64,000 nucleotides of DNA from SAR324 cluster bacterium (GTDB lineage Bacteria; SAR324; NAC60-12): assembly GCA_014382365.1 (NCBI GenBank), contig JACNJW010000033.1, positions 1-64,000 on the forward strand, written 5' to 3'. Below are positions 1-10,237 of the stretch, one piece after another (the stretch's first letter is position 1; each line of letters opens with the position of its first letter). The translations under genes and the position numbers were made by a program. Under the pieces are notes generated by a model that saw only the letters and a program-made list of their open reading frames with translations, was not told the DNA's origin and made no database searches.

Positions 1-2
1 GT

Positions 3-257
3 TTCTCGCCTGATAAAAAAAAATCTTTTTCAAAACCAAAAGGAACTCAAAAAGGAGAAATTTTAAGAATAATGAATGACAATGAAAGAGGAAAGGATGG
101 ATTTTTGAAAAGCGACAATAAAGACTTTTATTTTTCCTTATCCTCTAAGTTTCATTTAACGCCAAAAGTAGAAATAGGAACAAAAGTTGAATTTAGTATA
201 GTGCCGTCAAAAGATGGAAAAAAGGAACAAACAAGAATAACAAAGATTATTGAATAA
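3..257 (+). CDS. C-terminal part of a cold-shock-like OB-fold protein (5' end outside window)
   Basis: The reading frame is open from the left edge and ends at the TAA at 255-257, so only the C-terminal 84 codons are seen. The visible part starts with a Lys/Ser/Pro-rich stretch. It is followed by a segment patterned like a cold-shock domain: KGEILRI, then a GKDGFL strand, a DFYFSL strand in the place of RNP2, and EIGTKVEFSI before a final TRITKI strand. The aromatic residues of a true nucleic-acid-binding CSD are only partly kept, so binding of RNA or DNA is an inference. An internal ATG at 72 could be a start, but the fold begins before it, which favours the longer frame. Coding is A-rich, unlike the genes after 6.7 kb. 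It belongs to the left segment that seems foreign to the rest of the window. Confidence 0.5.
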   Translation, partial: FSPDKKKSFSKPKGTQKGEILRIMNDNERGKDGFLKSDNKDFYFSLSSKFHLTPKVEIGTKVEFSIVPSKDGKKEQTRITKIIE

Positions 258-437
258 AAGCCAACGCATAAAGCCATACACATTGCCAAGTCGCTCAAAA
301 ACCAACAGCACGAGCCAAAACTTGTCAATAAGTATGTCTTTGCCAACTCAAAAAAAAAACCAAAAGAGCTTAAATCTTGCCAACGCTCAAGACATACAAA
401 ATTGATAACTTTAGAACCTAAAATTGAAAACAACAAA
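258..437. repeat. Spacer with three imperfect copies of a TTGCCAA-type motif
   Basis: No gene is seen here. Three imperfect copies of a motif starting TTGCCAA and followed by a CTCAA-type stretch lie near 288, 340 and 376. From memory, intergenic stretches of this type, with GCATAAAGCCATACAC-like words, are common in Bacteroidetes genomes; that is recall, not a search. The stretch is the leader of the methyltransferase fragment that follows. Confidence 0.35.
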
Positions 438-665
438 ATGAACCAACTTACTGTTATAGATTTTTTTTGTGGGGCGGGTGGCTTTTCTGAAGGATTCAGA
501 CAAAAAGGCTTCAGAGTACTTAAAGGTTATGATAATTGGCAACCAGCTATTGATACATTTAACCATAATTTCGAATCTGACTCTACTGTAAAAAACATTC
601 TTGACTTTAAAGATTCTATCGAAGAAATTGACCTATTACCAAACACAGACATCATTATAGGAAGC
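438..665 (+). pseudogene. N-terminal fragment of a DNA (cytosine-5) methyltransferase, cut at the CRISPR array
   Basis: The 76 codons starting at ATG 438 match the start of C5-cytosine methyltransferases. They open with motif I (DFFCGAGGFSEGF, residues 8-20), the S-adenosylmethionine-binding loop. An acidic YDNW segment that normally contacts the cofactor follows, and then the strand NTDIIIGS that leads into the catalytic Pro-Cys motif. The sequence stops exactly after Gly-Ser, where PPC should come, and the next base is the first base of a CRISPR repeat. The catalytic cysteine, motifs VI-X and the target recognition domain are all missing, so the fragment cannot be active. The same frame continues through two repeats to a stop at 765-767, but that tail is repeat-derived. 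A TTG at 402 is a possible but less likely start. Recognition is confident; the cause of the break is treated as a finding. Confidence 0.8.
634..665 (+). other. Candidate protospacer/spacer at the junction of methyltransferase and array
   Basis: This is the 32-base stretch immediately before the first repeat, the same length as the array spacers. It is at the same time the coding end of the methyltransferase fragment. The two bases before it (632-633) are CC, the PAM expected 5' of a type I-F protospacer. The 28 bases before that show no trace of a repeat. Confidence 0.6.
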
Positions 666-3600
666 GTTCACTGCCGAATAGGCAGCTTAGAAATTGTTGA
701 GAGGGAGCAGACTCCAATAACTTTTGTTCACTGCCGAATAGGCAGCTTAGAAATACGTGTCTTGTAAGGGGACGAGTTGTTGAAAGTTCACTGCCGAATA
801 GGCAGCTTAGAAACCCCGGTTTTGAGGGAGTATTTGGGGCATTTAGTTCACTGCCGAATAGGCAGCTTAGAAAAATATGGTTGAGGTGTTCAGAGAAGTG
901 AAACGGTTCACTGCCGAATAGGCAGCTTAGAAATCATCTGCTAATTTCCCAAATCGCTCCCTGCGGTTCACTGCCGAATAGGCAGCTTAGAAAAATTTGG
1001 GTATACCTGAATAAAACATGAGGCCGTTCACTGCCGAATAGGCAGCTTAGAAAACTTGTGAATGGAGGAAGCCAAACTGGACGATGTTCACTGCCGAATA
1101 GGCAGCTTAGAAACCACTCAGGGACTTCTATAATAAAAGGCGTTCGTTCACTGCCGAATAGGCAGCTTAGAAAGCGGTCGCAGCTTTGTACGTATTCATT
1201 ATCGTGTTCACTGCCGAATAGGCAGCTTAGAAACAGCGGAGCAAGTGGGTTAAAGGGGCAGAGAAGTTCACTGCCGAATAGGCAGCTTAGAAAACAGCCC
1301 TTGTGCATGTGTTATTCAATACCCAGTTCACTGCCGAATAGGCAGCTTAGAAAGATACTGTTGAAAATACAACAATGGGTGATACGTTCACTGCCGAATA
1401 GGCAGCTTAGAAAAGAGTAAGACAGACCAGTCTGAGCCTTGTTGTGTTCACTGCCGAATAGGCAGCTTAGAAAAATTAGTCGAAACGATCATTAAATAAT
1501 GATCAGTTCACTGCCGAATAGGCAGCTTAGAAAATCGAAATTTAATACAGACTTGCCACAACACCGTTCACTGCCGAATAGGCAGCTTAGAAACACGGCC
1601 TGGCAGAGTGAGACGTTGTGCATTCGTTCACTGCCGAATAGGCAGCTTAGAAAATGCCTGCATGTCGGCCTGGTTCTGCATGATAGTTCACTGCCGAATA
1701 GGCAGCTTAGAAAATGAACTGTTGTCTGGTATCCAAATTCAGTCCGTTCACTGCCGAATAGGCAGCTTAGAAAAATATAGACAGGCAATACAAACAACAC
1801 TTGGTGTTCACTGCCGAATAGGCAGCTTAGAAATGGATATTACCCCAATGTGTCTTTTTACTAACGTTCACTGCCGAATAGGCAGCTTAGAAATATAACA
1901 GAAGGGACAGGCGGAATTGTGACGCGTTCACTGCCGAATAGGCAGCTTAGAAAGACCGAATCCAGCCGGCTCTATGTTGGTTATGGTTCACTGCCGAATA
2001 GGCAGCTTAGAAATAACAGACAGACCGATGAGGAGTTAATCCGGTGTTCACTGCCGAATAGGCAGCTTAGAAATATAAATAAAACATGAACACACGACAC
2101 CTCCCGTTCACTGCCGAATAGGCAGCTTAGAAAACCTCCTGCAAAACTTTCTCACTTAAAAAACTGTTCACTGCCGAATAGGCAGCTTAGAAATTTATCA
2201 TCACGAAACCCTACATCCTTCCCCTGTTCACTGCCGAATAGGCAGCTTAGAAAAGATGAACCCCAAGGTAAGTCTCCAGATGTTAGTTCACTGCCGAATA
2301 GGCAGCTTAGAAAACTACTACCGGGGCCTCCTGTAATATGCAACCGTTCACTGCCGAATAGGCAGCTTAGAAAGGTTCATCGAATCGTTGGCTTGCTCTG
2401 CTTCAGTTCACTGCCGAATAGGCAGCTTAGAAAAATATCTCCAGCGAGTTCAAGCGACGTTCTCGGTTCACTGCCGAATAGGCAGCTTAGAAATTACAGT
2501 TATTAACAGCTATTAATTTGCAACAGTTCACTGCCGAATAGGCAGCTTAGAAAGCTGGGAAGGTGAAAGAGTAAAAGTTGCAAAGGTTCACTGCCGAATA
2601 GGCAGCTTAGAAATTGACTAACTCTTTTTGCTTATTAGATAACTTGTTCACTGCCGAATAGGCAGCTTAGAAAATCTGTAAAGATAAGAATTTATGCTTA
2701 TTGTCGTTCACTGCCGAATAGGCAGCTTAGAAAACTCATACAATCCCCCTTCTGCCTCGCTCGTGGTTCACTGCCGAATAGGCAGCTTAGAAATGCAAGA
2801 TTCCGCACTTCATCCCATGCAACCCGTTCACTGCCGAATAGGCAGCTTAGAAAATCAGGACAATTAAACATTTCCTTACCTTTTGGTTCACTGCCGAATA
2901 GGCAGCTTAGAAATTCAGCGACGAAACAGACCGGCTCAAACCTCCGTTCACTGCCGAATAGGCAGCTTAGAAACGAATGATATATCTTTTGAGTTCGCAC
3001 CACAAGTTCACTGCCGAATAGGCAGCTTAGAAATTTTTCGACATCATTACCGCCGTATGTGGAACGTTCACTGCCGAATAGGCAGCTTAGAAATTCATTC
3101 TCATCAATGAGTCCCAGACATCAGCGTTCACTGCCGAATAGGCAGCTTAGAAATCTTCCCAAGATTGCGCCAAAACGGTATTAACGTTCACTGCCGAATA
3201 GGCAGCTTAGAAATGTATCTTCACCACCTAATAATGGTGAATCAAGTTCACTGCCGAATAGGCAGCTTAGAAAAGTTGCGATGCTGTCAGACCTGCACCA
3301 TATCTGTTCACTGCCGAATAGGCAGCTTAGAAAAATATTCATACGTGACGACTCTGTAATTGAACGTTCACTGCCGAATAGGCAGCTTAGAAAAATGATT
3401 TCTCGATTGCACAGAGTACAGCTTCGTTCACTGCCGAATAGGCAGCTTAGAAAAAGAAGTCCGGCCATCGCTTTACCACCACCATCGTTCACTGCCGAAT
3501 AGGCAGCTTAGAAAAAGAATTTGCGGTCGCAATACTGGCATGTGTCGTTCACTGCCGAATAGGCAGCTTAGAAATCAAACTTTGTCGTATATACATTAGA

Positions 3601-6455
3601 ATAATTGTTCACTGCCGAATAGGCAGCTTAGAAATCGCTCGTGCATTGCTCTGTTTATCATTGACAGTTCACTGCCGAATAGGCAGCTTAGAAAGATGCA
3701 ATTTATTAGTTCTTTAGCTTCGCTATGTTCACTGCCGAATAGGCAGCTTAGAAAAGTTATCGCCAATTTTGTACTCTCCTGTGAGAGTTCACTGCCGAAT
3801 AGGCAGCTTAGAAAGCAAATATCTCTTAATTTCTGAACTTTTCTCAGTTCACTGCCGAATAGGCAGCTTAGAAAAATAATTCCTCTGGGGATTGCTTTGC
3901 CGAGGGGTTCACTGCCGAATAGGCAGCTTAGAAATCATAACTCTCTTCTTCGTGGTGGCGTTTCTTGTTCACTGCCGAATAGGCAGCTTAGAAATGTAGT
4001 CCTCCAATGACATTAGCAGTGTGTGGGTTCACTGCCGAATAGGCAGCTTAGAAAACTACCCATTGCTTATTCCAGTAGCTCCAGATGTTCACTGCCGAAT
4101 AGGCAGCTTAGAAATGTTTTGGATGTAAGCCTGAGCGTGGGTATGGGTTCACTGCCGAATAGGCAGCTTAGAAATTGTATTCTCTGACTTCTTCAAAATA
4201 GACTTCGTTCACTGCCGAATAGGCAGCTTAGAAAAATGAGACAAAGCAAACGTATAGCCCTTGCCAGTTCACTGCCGAATAGGCAGCTTAGAAATGCAAA
4301 TGCAAACCTTTATCGCCAACAACCTGGTTCACTGCCGAATAGGCAGCTTAGAAATTCTTCTGTCATAAAGACGAGTTCACAATCATGTTCACTGCCGAAT
4401 AGGCAGCTTAGAAAAAAGTTTGGAGGTGAAAATTAAAGTTGGCAGTGTTCACTGCCGAATAGGCAGCTTAGAAAAATCACGGCGCTGTTGACTTCCTTCT
4501 GCGGATGTTCACTGCCGAATAGGCAGCTTAGAAAATATTCTGATCAACCACGTTCGAGAGTGCTTCGTTCACTGCCGAATAGGCAGCTTAGAAATTCTCC
4601 TTCCAGAGTCATGTGAATAATCTAATGTTCACTGCCGAATAGGCAGCTTAGAAAGTTAGAATGTATCTGCACATTGGGTATCTTGTGTTCACTGCCGAAT
4701 AGGCAGCTTAGAAAAGAGAGCACACTCCGGAGAATGCGCTCAAGCTGTTCACTGCCGAATAGGCAGCTTAGAAATTTACATAACCCCCGGTGAATGACCA
4801 GAATCTGTTCACTGCCGAATAGGCAGCTTAGAAATAGCAGAGTATTAGGTGATTCTGCTGTTACTTGTTCACTGCCGAATAGGCAGCTTAGAAATTTCAG
4901 CGACGAAACAGACCGGCTCAAACCTCGTTCACTGCCGAATAGGCAGCTTAGAAACAAGATCGCGGGCGTTGTTGTAATCGTTTTTTTGTTCACTGCCGAA
5001 TAGGCAGCTTAGAAAAATGGGCGAGGCAAGAGAGACAGGAATACATGGTTCACTGCCGAATAGGCAGCTTAGAAAACAAATCCGGCGCTGACTCCTGCGC
5101 TCACTTTGTTCACTGCCGAATAGGCAGCTTAGAAAATTCAGGTGTCAGGAGAAACCCAGACAAATATGTTCACTGCCGAATAGGCAGCTTAGAAATGACC
5201 AACTGTGTAGCCAATTGACACCCCATTGTTCACTGCCGAATAGGCAGCTTAGAAAACAACCGCCAACCCCTACTGCGTTCGTTCGATGTTCACTGCCGAA
5301 TAGGCAGCTTAGAAAAGGTTCGTAGCATATTCCGCTTGCTCTGCAGAGTTCACTGCCGAATAGGCAGCTTAGAAATGTGCAGTGCCGTCTCCGGGAATTA
5401 TATCAGTGTTCACTGCCGAATAGGCAGCTTAGAAAGTAATTTCTTTTGAATATTTTGAATTATCCAGGTTCACTGCCGAATAGGCAGCTTAGAAATGAAT
5501 CCGCAGAATCGTAAAAGTTAATGTCAAGTTCACTGCCGAATAGGCAGCTTAGAAAGACAAATTTAGGAAACGGCGAATATTATACGGGTTCACTGCCGAA
5601 TAGGCAGCTTAGAAATCACAGTCTGCATAACTCTACTGTGCTGGATAGTTCACTGCCGAATAGGCAGCTTAGAAATGAGAGTTTTTCTTTAGTCATTTTT
5701 GGTGACTGTTCACTGCCGAATAGGCAGCTTAGAAAATTATCTCTGGGATGACTGCCCATGGGATTGGGTTCACTGCCGAATAGGCAGCTTAGAAAAAAAG
5801 CTCATGCGTTCTCCTCTTCCATTTCTTGTTCACTGCCGAATAGGCAGCTTAGAAATAGTTGGTTAACCATACCGAAATAAGCATATAGTTCACTGCCGAA
5901 TAGGCAGCTTAGAAACAATGCGTTTTTTTACCAACTTGATCTGTAAAGTTCACTGCCGAATAGGCAGCTTAGAAAATCGAAGGGTGGCATTAAGTTGTTA
6001 ATTGGGAGTTCACTGCCGAATAGGCAGCTTAGAAAATTATGTAATTCGACACGTTTATTGGTGTTAAGTTCACTGCCGAATAGGCAGCTTAGAAATCAAG
6101 AACTAGAATATGTACTGTGATTACACCGTTCACTGCCGAATAGGCAGCTTAGAAAAACAGATATTGTTGAGAAAATTAATTTACAATGTTCACTGCCGAA
6201 TAGGCAGCTTAGAAATCCATGAGTTCATCACCGGTGAAGTGCAGGACGTTCACTGCCGAATAGGCAGCTTAGAAAATTTAGCGGAACGGCGGGATTTCAT
6301 CTTAGCGGTTCACTGCCGAATAGGCAGCTTAGAAATCTAATACGTTGCAATTACTACGTTCGCAGATGTTCACTGCCGAATAGGCAGCTTAGAAATATAC
6401 CAAAACCACGGAATGCAGACTTAACATGTTCACTGCCGTACAGGCAGCTTAGAAA
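666..6455 (+). CRISPR. Type I-F CRISPR array, 97 repeats
   Basis: There are 97 copies of a 28-base repeat beginning GTTCACTGCC and ending in CTTAGAAA. The period is 60 bases, with 32-base spacers except for two of 33 bases (3454-3486 and 4955-4987). Each repeat has the I-F hairpin: stem CTGCC/GGCAG around the loop GAATA. It ends in an 8-base piece that would become the 5' handle of the crRNA after Cas6f (Csy4) cuts at the base of the stem. By eye all copies are identical except the last (6428-6455), whose loop is GTACA. A changed last repeat marks the old, trailer end, so transcription is rightward and the leader should lie to the left of 666, where methyltransferase coding sequence is found instead. 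No cas gene is present in the following 57 kb. Two spacers (2914 and 4895) target the same site shifted by one base. The array is long, which suggests sustained past acquisition. Confidence 0.98.
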
Positions 6456-6551
6456 AACTGGCAGACAAAAAGGTTTCCTACTTTGAGCTTAATATCTTGT
6501 ATAAATTCCCCAGTACGGCGACCTGGGCTACCAAGTCAATTAAAGCGTAAC

Positions 6552-6615
6552 GAGAAATCTTTTCTAAACGACTGTGTTAATCTAAGTAAGATTTCTCCCT
6601 GCTGTCGAAATGACA
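6552..6615. repeat. Dispersed palindromic element, copy 1
   Basis: An intergenic stretch between the array trailer and secA contains GAGAAATCT (6552-6560) and its exact complement AGATTTCTC (6590-6598). These are followed by CCTGCTGTCGAAATGACA. Related copies occur at 37484-37512 (same strand) and 55676-55700 (opposite strand), so it looks like a REP-type repeat family. The rest of the gap from 6456 to 6700 holds no gene. Confidence 0.5.
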
Positions 6616-6643
6616 AATGGAGTACTTCGGGTCTTTTACGGAG

Positions 6644-6665
6644 TCCCCAAAATGTGTTTTGGGGA
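6644..6665 (-). terminator. Hairpin downstream of secA
   Basis: A perfect 9-bp stem (TCCCCAAAA / TTTTGGGGA) with a 4-base loop lies about 36 bases after the secA stop. It lacks a clear U-run on either strand, so it may be a weak terminator or a 3'-end stabilising hairpin. Confidence 0.35.
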
Positions 6666-6700
6666 ATAAGGCAGGTGAGTGTTTAAATGGTTGAAAATGT

Positions 6701-9418
6701 TCAGGCAATCTTTTTGGCCAGCCCACAGCATTTTTTATATTTTTTACCGCTGCCGCATGGACATGGTTCATTACGTCCCGTAGTGGGTTGAGCACGGACG
6801 GGTTGAGTTTTTTTCTTTTTTGTCTCTTCTGCAGTTGGGGCCTCAACTTCGCCGTGGATAAATTCTACATCCTGAAGTAATGGTGCCGGTTCAGGTTCAA
6901 CAATGGGGTTAGCAATTGTTAACTTGAAAAAAGTACTGATAGCTTCATGATCAATTCTATTCATTAAATCAGAAAACATTTCAAATGCCTGTTTCCTGTA
7001 TTCGTCCAGAGGTTTTTTCTGTGCATAACCAACCAATCCAATTCCTTCACGGAGAATGTCCATTGAAAGCAAGTGATCTTTCCAGAGGTTATCGTTGACT
7101 TTCAATAAAATCTGTCTCTCAAGATCGAGGATCATCTTTGTTAAAATATGCTGGCGTTCTTCTGCTGGAACATCAGTTTCAAAATTCAGTTCTGCAATGT
7201 TGCGGAAAAATTCGATTTTTTCCTGATATAATTCTTCAATCCAACCGTAAAATTTTTCTGTATGTTCATCCGGCTTTAGTTCGTCTTCAAACCATTTTTC
7301 GTTTGGAACTTTTGCAAAAACGTCCTCAAAAGCCCTGTTGAATCCCTGCACATCCCATTGGTCTGCATATTTGTCCTCACAATACTGATCCATTAACTGG
7401 TCAACAACACCATCACACATTTCTAAAATAAGTTCCTGAATTTCATCACCAAGAATTTCACGGCGCCGACCATAAATAATGGAGCGCTGTTTTTCCATCA
7501 CATCATCATATTCAAGCACATGCTTCCGCACATCAAAGTGATAGCCCTCCACTTTCTTCTGTGCATTTCCGATGGCCTTTGTTATAAAAACATGCTCAAT
7601 TGGTTCATCCTCTTCAATATTGAGCTTGTCCATCAAGTTTGAAATACGTTCTCCACCAAAAATCCTCAGCAAGTCATCTTCAAGTGAGAGCAAAAACTGA
7701 GATGCACCAGGATCACCCTGACGACCCGATCGTCCCCGGAACTGGTTGTCAATACGACGACTGTCATGCCTGCCGGTTCCTAAAACAAAGACACCGCCGA
7801 CTTCCAGAGTTTCAGGTGCAGGCTTGATATCTGTACCGCGTCCTGCCATATTTGTGGCAATAGTAACTGCTCCGAATTGACCTGCATTTGAAATGATTTC
7901 TGCTTCACGTTCATGCTGTTTTGCATTCAACACTTCATGTTCAATACCTTCTTTCTTGAGTAGTTTACTGATGGACTCAGAAACTTCGATCGAAACAGTT
8001 CCTACTAAAACCGGCTGACCTTTCTCGTTTAGTGCTTTGATTCTCTCAACAGTTGCACGATATTTTGCCTCAACAGTTTTGAAAACCACATCAGAAAGAT
8101 CTTTTCGTGCCAATGGTTTGTTTGTTGGAATGACAACAACACCTAAATTGTAAATTTTCTTAAATTCATTTTTTTCTGTTTCTGCAGTTCCGGTCATTCC
8201 GGAAAGTTTTTTATACAGCCGAAAATAATTCTGGAAAGTGATTGTTGCCAAAGTCTGGTTTTCACGTTCAACATTGACACCCTCTTTTGCTTCCAGAGCC
8301 TGATGAAGTCCGTCACTAAAGCGCCGGCCCGGCATCAGTCGTCCGGTAAACTCGTCAACAATAACAACCTGGCCCTCCTGAACAACATAATCTACGTCAT
8401 TCTTAAAAAGATAGTGTGCTTTAAGAGCCTGATTAACATGGTGCAGTATTTCCATGTTCTCATAATCAAACAGACTCGTCTCTTTTACCAGCAAGTCTTT
8501 CAGTCTACCTTCTATTTTTACAGAACCCTGATCTGTCAAGCTGATGCTGCGTGCTCTCTCATCAAGAGCATAGTCTCCGTCACGCACAATATCATGGTCC
8601 TCCAATTCTTCCAGATCTTCGGCAATGCTGTGCATTTGATCCTGCGGTAGTTTACCCACCTCCTCTTTACGGATTTCACGGCTGAGGCCGTAAACAAACT
8701 TATTGATCTGGTGATATTTTTCAACGTTGTCCTCAGTTGGTCCACTGATAATCAACGGAGTTCGCGCTTCATCTATCAGGATACTGTCAACCTCATCTAC
8801 AACTGCAAAATTAAATTCCCGCTGAACATAATCCTCCAGAGAAAATTTCATGTTGTCACGTAAATAGTCGAAACCAAATTCGTTGTTTGTGCCATATGTA
8901 ATGTCTGTTTCATAAGCAACACGGCGATCTTCATCATATATTCCATGCTGAATCAAACCGACACTCAAGCCCAGAAACTCATAGATCTGACCCATCCATT
9001 TGCTGTCGCGTTTCGCCAGATAATCATTTGGAGTGACAATGTGCACCCCTTTACCGCCTAGTGCATTGAGATACACCGGACACGTTGAAGACAATGTTTT
9101 CCCTTCTCCGGTTGCCATTTCTGCAATGTTACCGTGATGCAGTGCCAGACCGCCCTGCAGTTGCACATCGTAATGCCGTTCTCCAATAACACGCTGAGAA
9201 GCTTCCCTCACCAAAGCAAAAGCTTCAGGAATCAAATCATCCAGCGAAACTCCCTCTGCCAACCTGGTTTGAAATTCTTCCGTTTTTTTCGGAAAATCTT
9301 CATCCGCTAAAGCCTGTGTTTCTACTTCAAGCGCATTTATTTTATCCACTACTTTTCGGTAGCCCTTTAGTGTTTTTGCGTTTTCGTCACCAAAAAAATT
9401 TTTAACTTTTTTCCACAT
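6701..9418 (-). CDS. secA: Protein translocase ATPase SecA
   Basis: SecA is the cytoplasmic motor that drives unfolded preproteins through the SecYEG channel by ATP hydrolysis. The 905-residue product is of normal length (about 900 in E. coli). It carries the DEAD motor signatures in order: Walker A as MATGEGKT near residue 101, Walker B as [12 protein letters not shown], the GMTGTA motif, NMAGRGTDI and [17 protein letters not shown]-terminal zinc-binding tail, [16 protein letters not shown], binds SecB or ribosomes in relatives. The ATG is preceded by AAGGA, supporting this start. It stands alone, divergent from the small lipoprotein gene and facing the CRISPR trailer. No secretion partner genes are adjacent. 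Identification is certain. Confidence 0.98.
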   Translation of the reverse strand: MWKKVKNFFGDENAKTLKGYRKVVDKINALEVETQALADEDFPKKTEEFQTRLAEGVSLDDLIPEAFALVREASQRVIGERHYDVQLQGGLALHHGNIAEMATGEGKTLSSTCPVYLNALGGKGVHIVTPNDYLAKRDSKWMGQIYEFLGLSVGLIQHGIYDEDRRVAYETDITYGTNNEFGFDYLRDNMKFSLEDYVQREFNFAVVDEVDSILIDEARTPLIISGPTEDNVEKYHQINKFVYGLSREIRKEEVGKLPQDQMHSIAEDLEELEDHDIVRDGDYALDERARSISLTDQGSVKIEGRLKDLLVKETSLFDYENMEILHHVNQALKAHYLFKNDVDYVVQEGQVVIVDEFTGRLMPGRRFSDGLHQALEAKEGVNVERENQTLATITFQNYFRLYKKLSGMTGTAETEKNEFKKIYNLGVVVIPTNKPLARKDLSDVVFKTVEAKYRATVERIKALNEKGQPVLVGTVSIEVSESISKLLKKEGIEHEVLNAKQHEREAEIISNAGQFGAVTIATNMAGRGTDIKPAPETLEVGGVFVLGTGRHDSRRIDNQFRGRSGRQGDPGASQFLLSLEDDLLRIFGGERISNLMDKLNIEEDEPIEHVFITKAIGNAQKKVEGYHFDVRKHVLEYDDVMEKQRSIIYGRRREILGDEIQELILEMCDGVVDQLMDQYCEDKYADQWDVQGFNRAFEDVFAKVPNEKWFEDELKPDEHTEKFYGWIEELYQEKIEFFRNIAELNFETDVPAEERQHILTKMILDLERQILLKVNDNLWKDHLLSMDILREGIGLVGYAQKKPLDEYRKQAFEMFSDLMNRIDHEAISTFFKLTIANPIVEPEPAPLLQDVEFIHGEVEAPTAEETKKKKTQPVRAQPTTGRNEPCPCGSGKKYKKCCGLAKKIA

Positions 9419-9683
9419 AGTTTCCTTGTACCACTGAGCGCATTGTGAGGATGGAGAACAGAGTTTCTCTAAATTTGCAGTGAGTAGTGTTTTTCTATAT
9501 TAATCTGCTCAATTCCAGCCAAAATATGAGTAATTTTCAATCATGTAAGTGTAGCAAAAGCAGAATGCAGGGTCAAGAAATACAAAGTATTAACAAGTTA
9601 GGAACAGTCTTAACAATAACTTGCAATTCGGGAGTTTTAGCTTATCTTCAAAGTAGAATAAATCTGTTTTATAATATTTGGAA

Positions 9684-10229
9684 ATGAAAAATATAATTTT
9701 ACTGTTGTTGCTCACAACTTTGTTGACAGGATGTTATCCCGATAGCTTAAATTTCCGCCCCGGCTGGGCCACACGCTGGATTGAGGGTTCTCTGGTGGAA
9801 GATAGTGGAACACAACTGAATTCAAAGCCATTCATCATCGTGCTGGAATATTATTCACAATTCATTCAGTTTGAAAACGAATCTCCGCTTTATGCACCAA
9901 AGGCAAGGTTGGTTTTTCCGGATGAGGCAGGTAGATTTCGACTTAGTTTCAATCTTGAAGCCTCTGCTATTGAATTGGTATTTATCGCTTCAGGTTACAA
10001 CATGCAGCGTTTTCGATTTCAACGGCAAATTGGAATTGGAGAATTAAACTATCATGCAGGTTTGCAGCGAAGCGAAGTTTGGCGCAGTCATTTCCTCTTG
10101 CAAACTGCACCTTTTCTGGATAATTTTATTCTGGAGCAACATTACCAAATGCCTGATTCTCAGCAGCAGTTTATCGGTGACTGGCTGGGTAAAGAGAGGG
10201 AGAAATTTGCACAGGAACAAAATACCTGA
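9684..10229 (+). CDS. Small lipoprotein of unknown function
   Basis: The product has 181 residues. ATG 9684 is preferred to the upstream TTG at 9678 because it gives a typical type II signal peptide: MKN, a run of Ile/Leu, then the lipobox LLTGC, with the lipidated cysteine near residue 17. The mature part is mostly beta-rich, with patterns such as ARLVFPDEAGRFRLSF and AIELVFIASGYNMQRFRF that recall a carboxypeptidase-regulatory-like or Ig-like sandwich. It ends in a charged helix. I do not recognise the family. It is presumably anchored to the inner or outer membrane. It is divergent from secA and convergent with the isoaspartyl peptidase gene, so it seems monocistronic. The ribosome site is weak. 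Confidence 0.7.
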   Translation: MKNIILLLLLTTLLTGCYPDSLNFRPGWATRWIEGSLVEDSGTQLNSKPFIIVLEYYSQFIQFENESPLYAPKARLVFPDEAGRFRLSFNLEASAIELVFIASGYNMQRFRFQRQIGIGELNYHAGLQRSEVWRSHFLLQTAPFLDNFILEQHYQMPDSQQQFIGDWLGKEREKFAQEQNT

Positions 10230-10237
10230 GGACACTT

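Noticed and set aside
666..6455. Many open frames on both strands inside the array, with recurring FLSCLFGSE, SLPNRQLRK and VHCRIGSLE
   Set aside because: The repeat-spacer unit is 60 bases, a multiple of three, so the repeat stays in frame. The recurring peptides are translations of the repeat, not proteins.
9487..9687. 66-codon plus-strand open frame before the lipoprotein gene
   Set aside because: No ribosome site, no recognisable pattern, and it overlaps the start of the better-supported lipoprotein.
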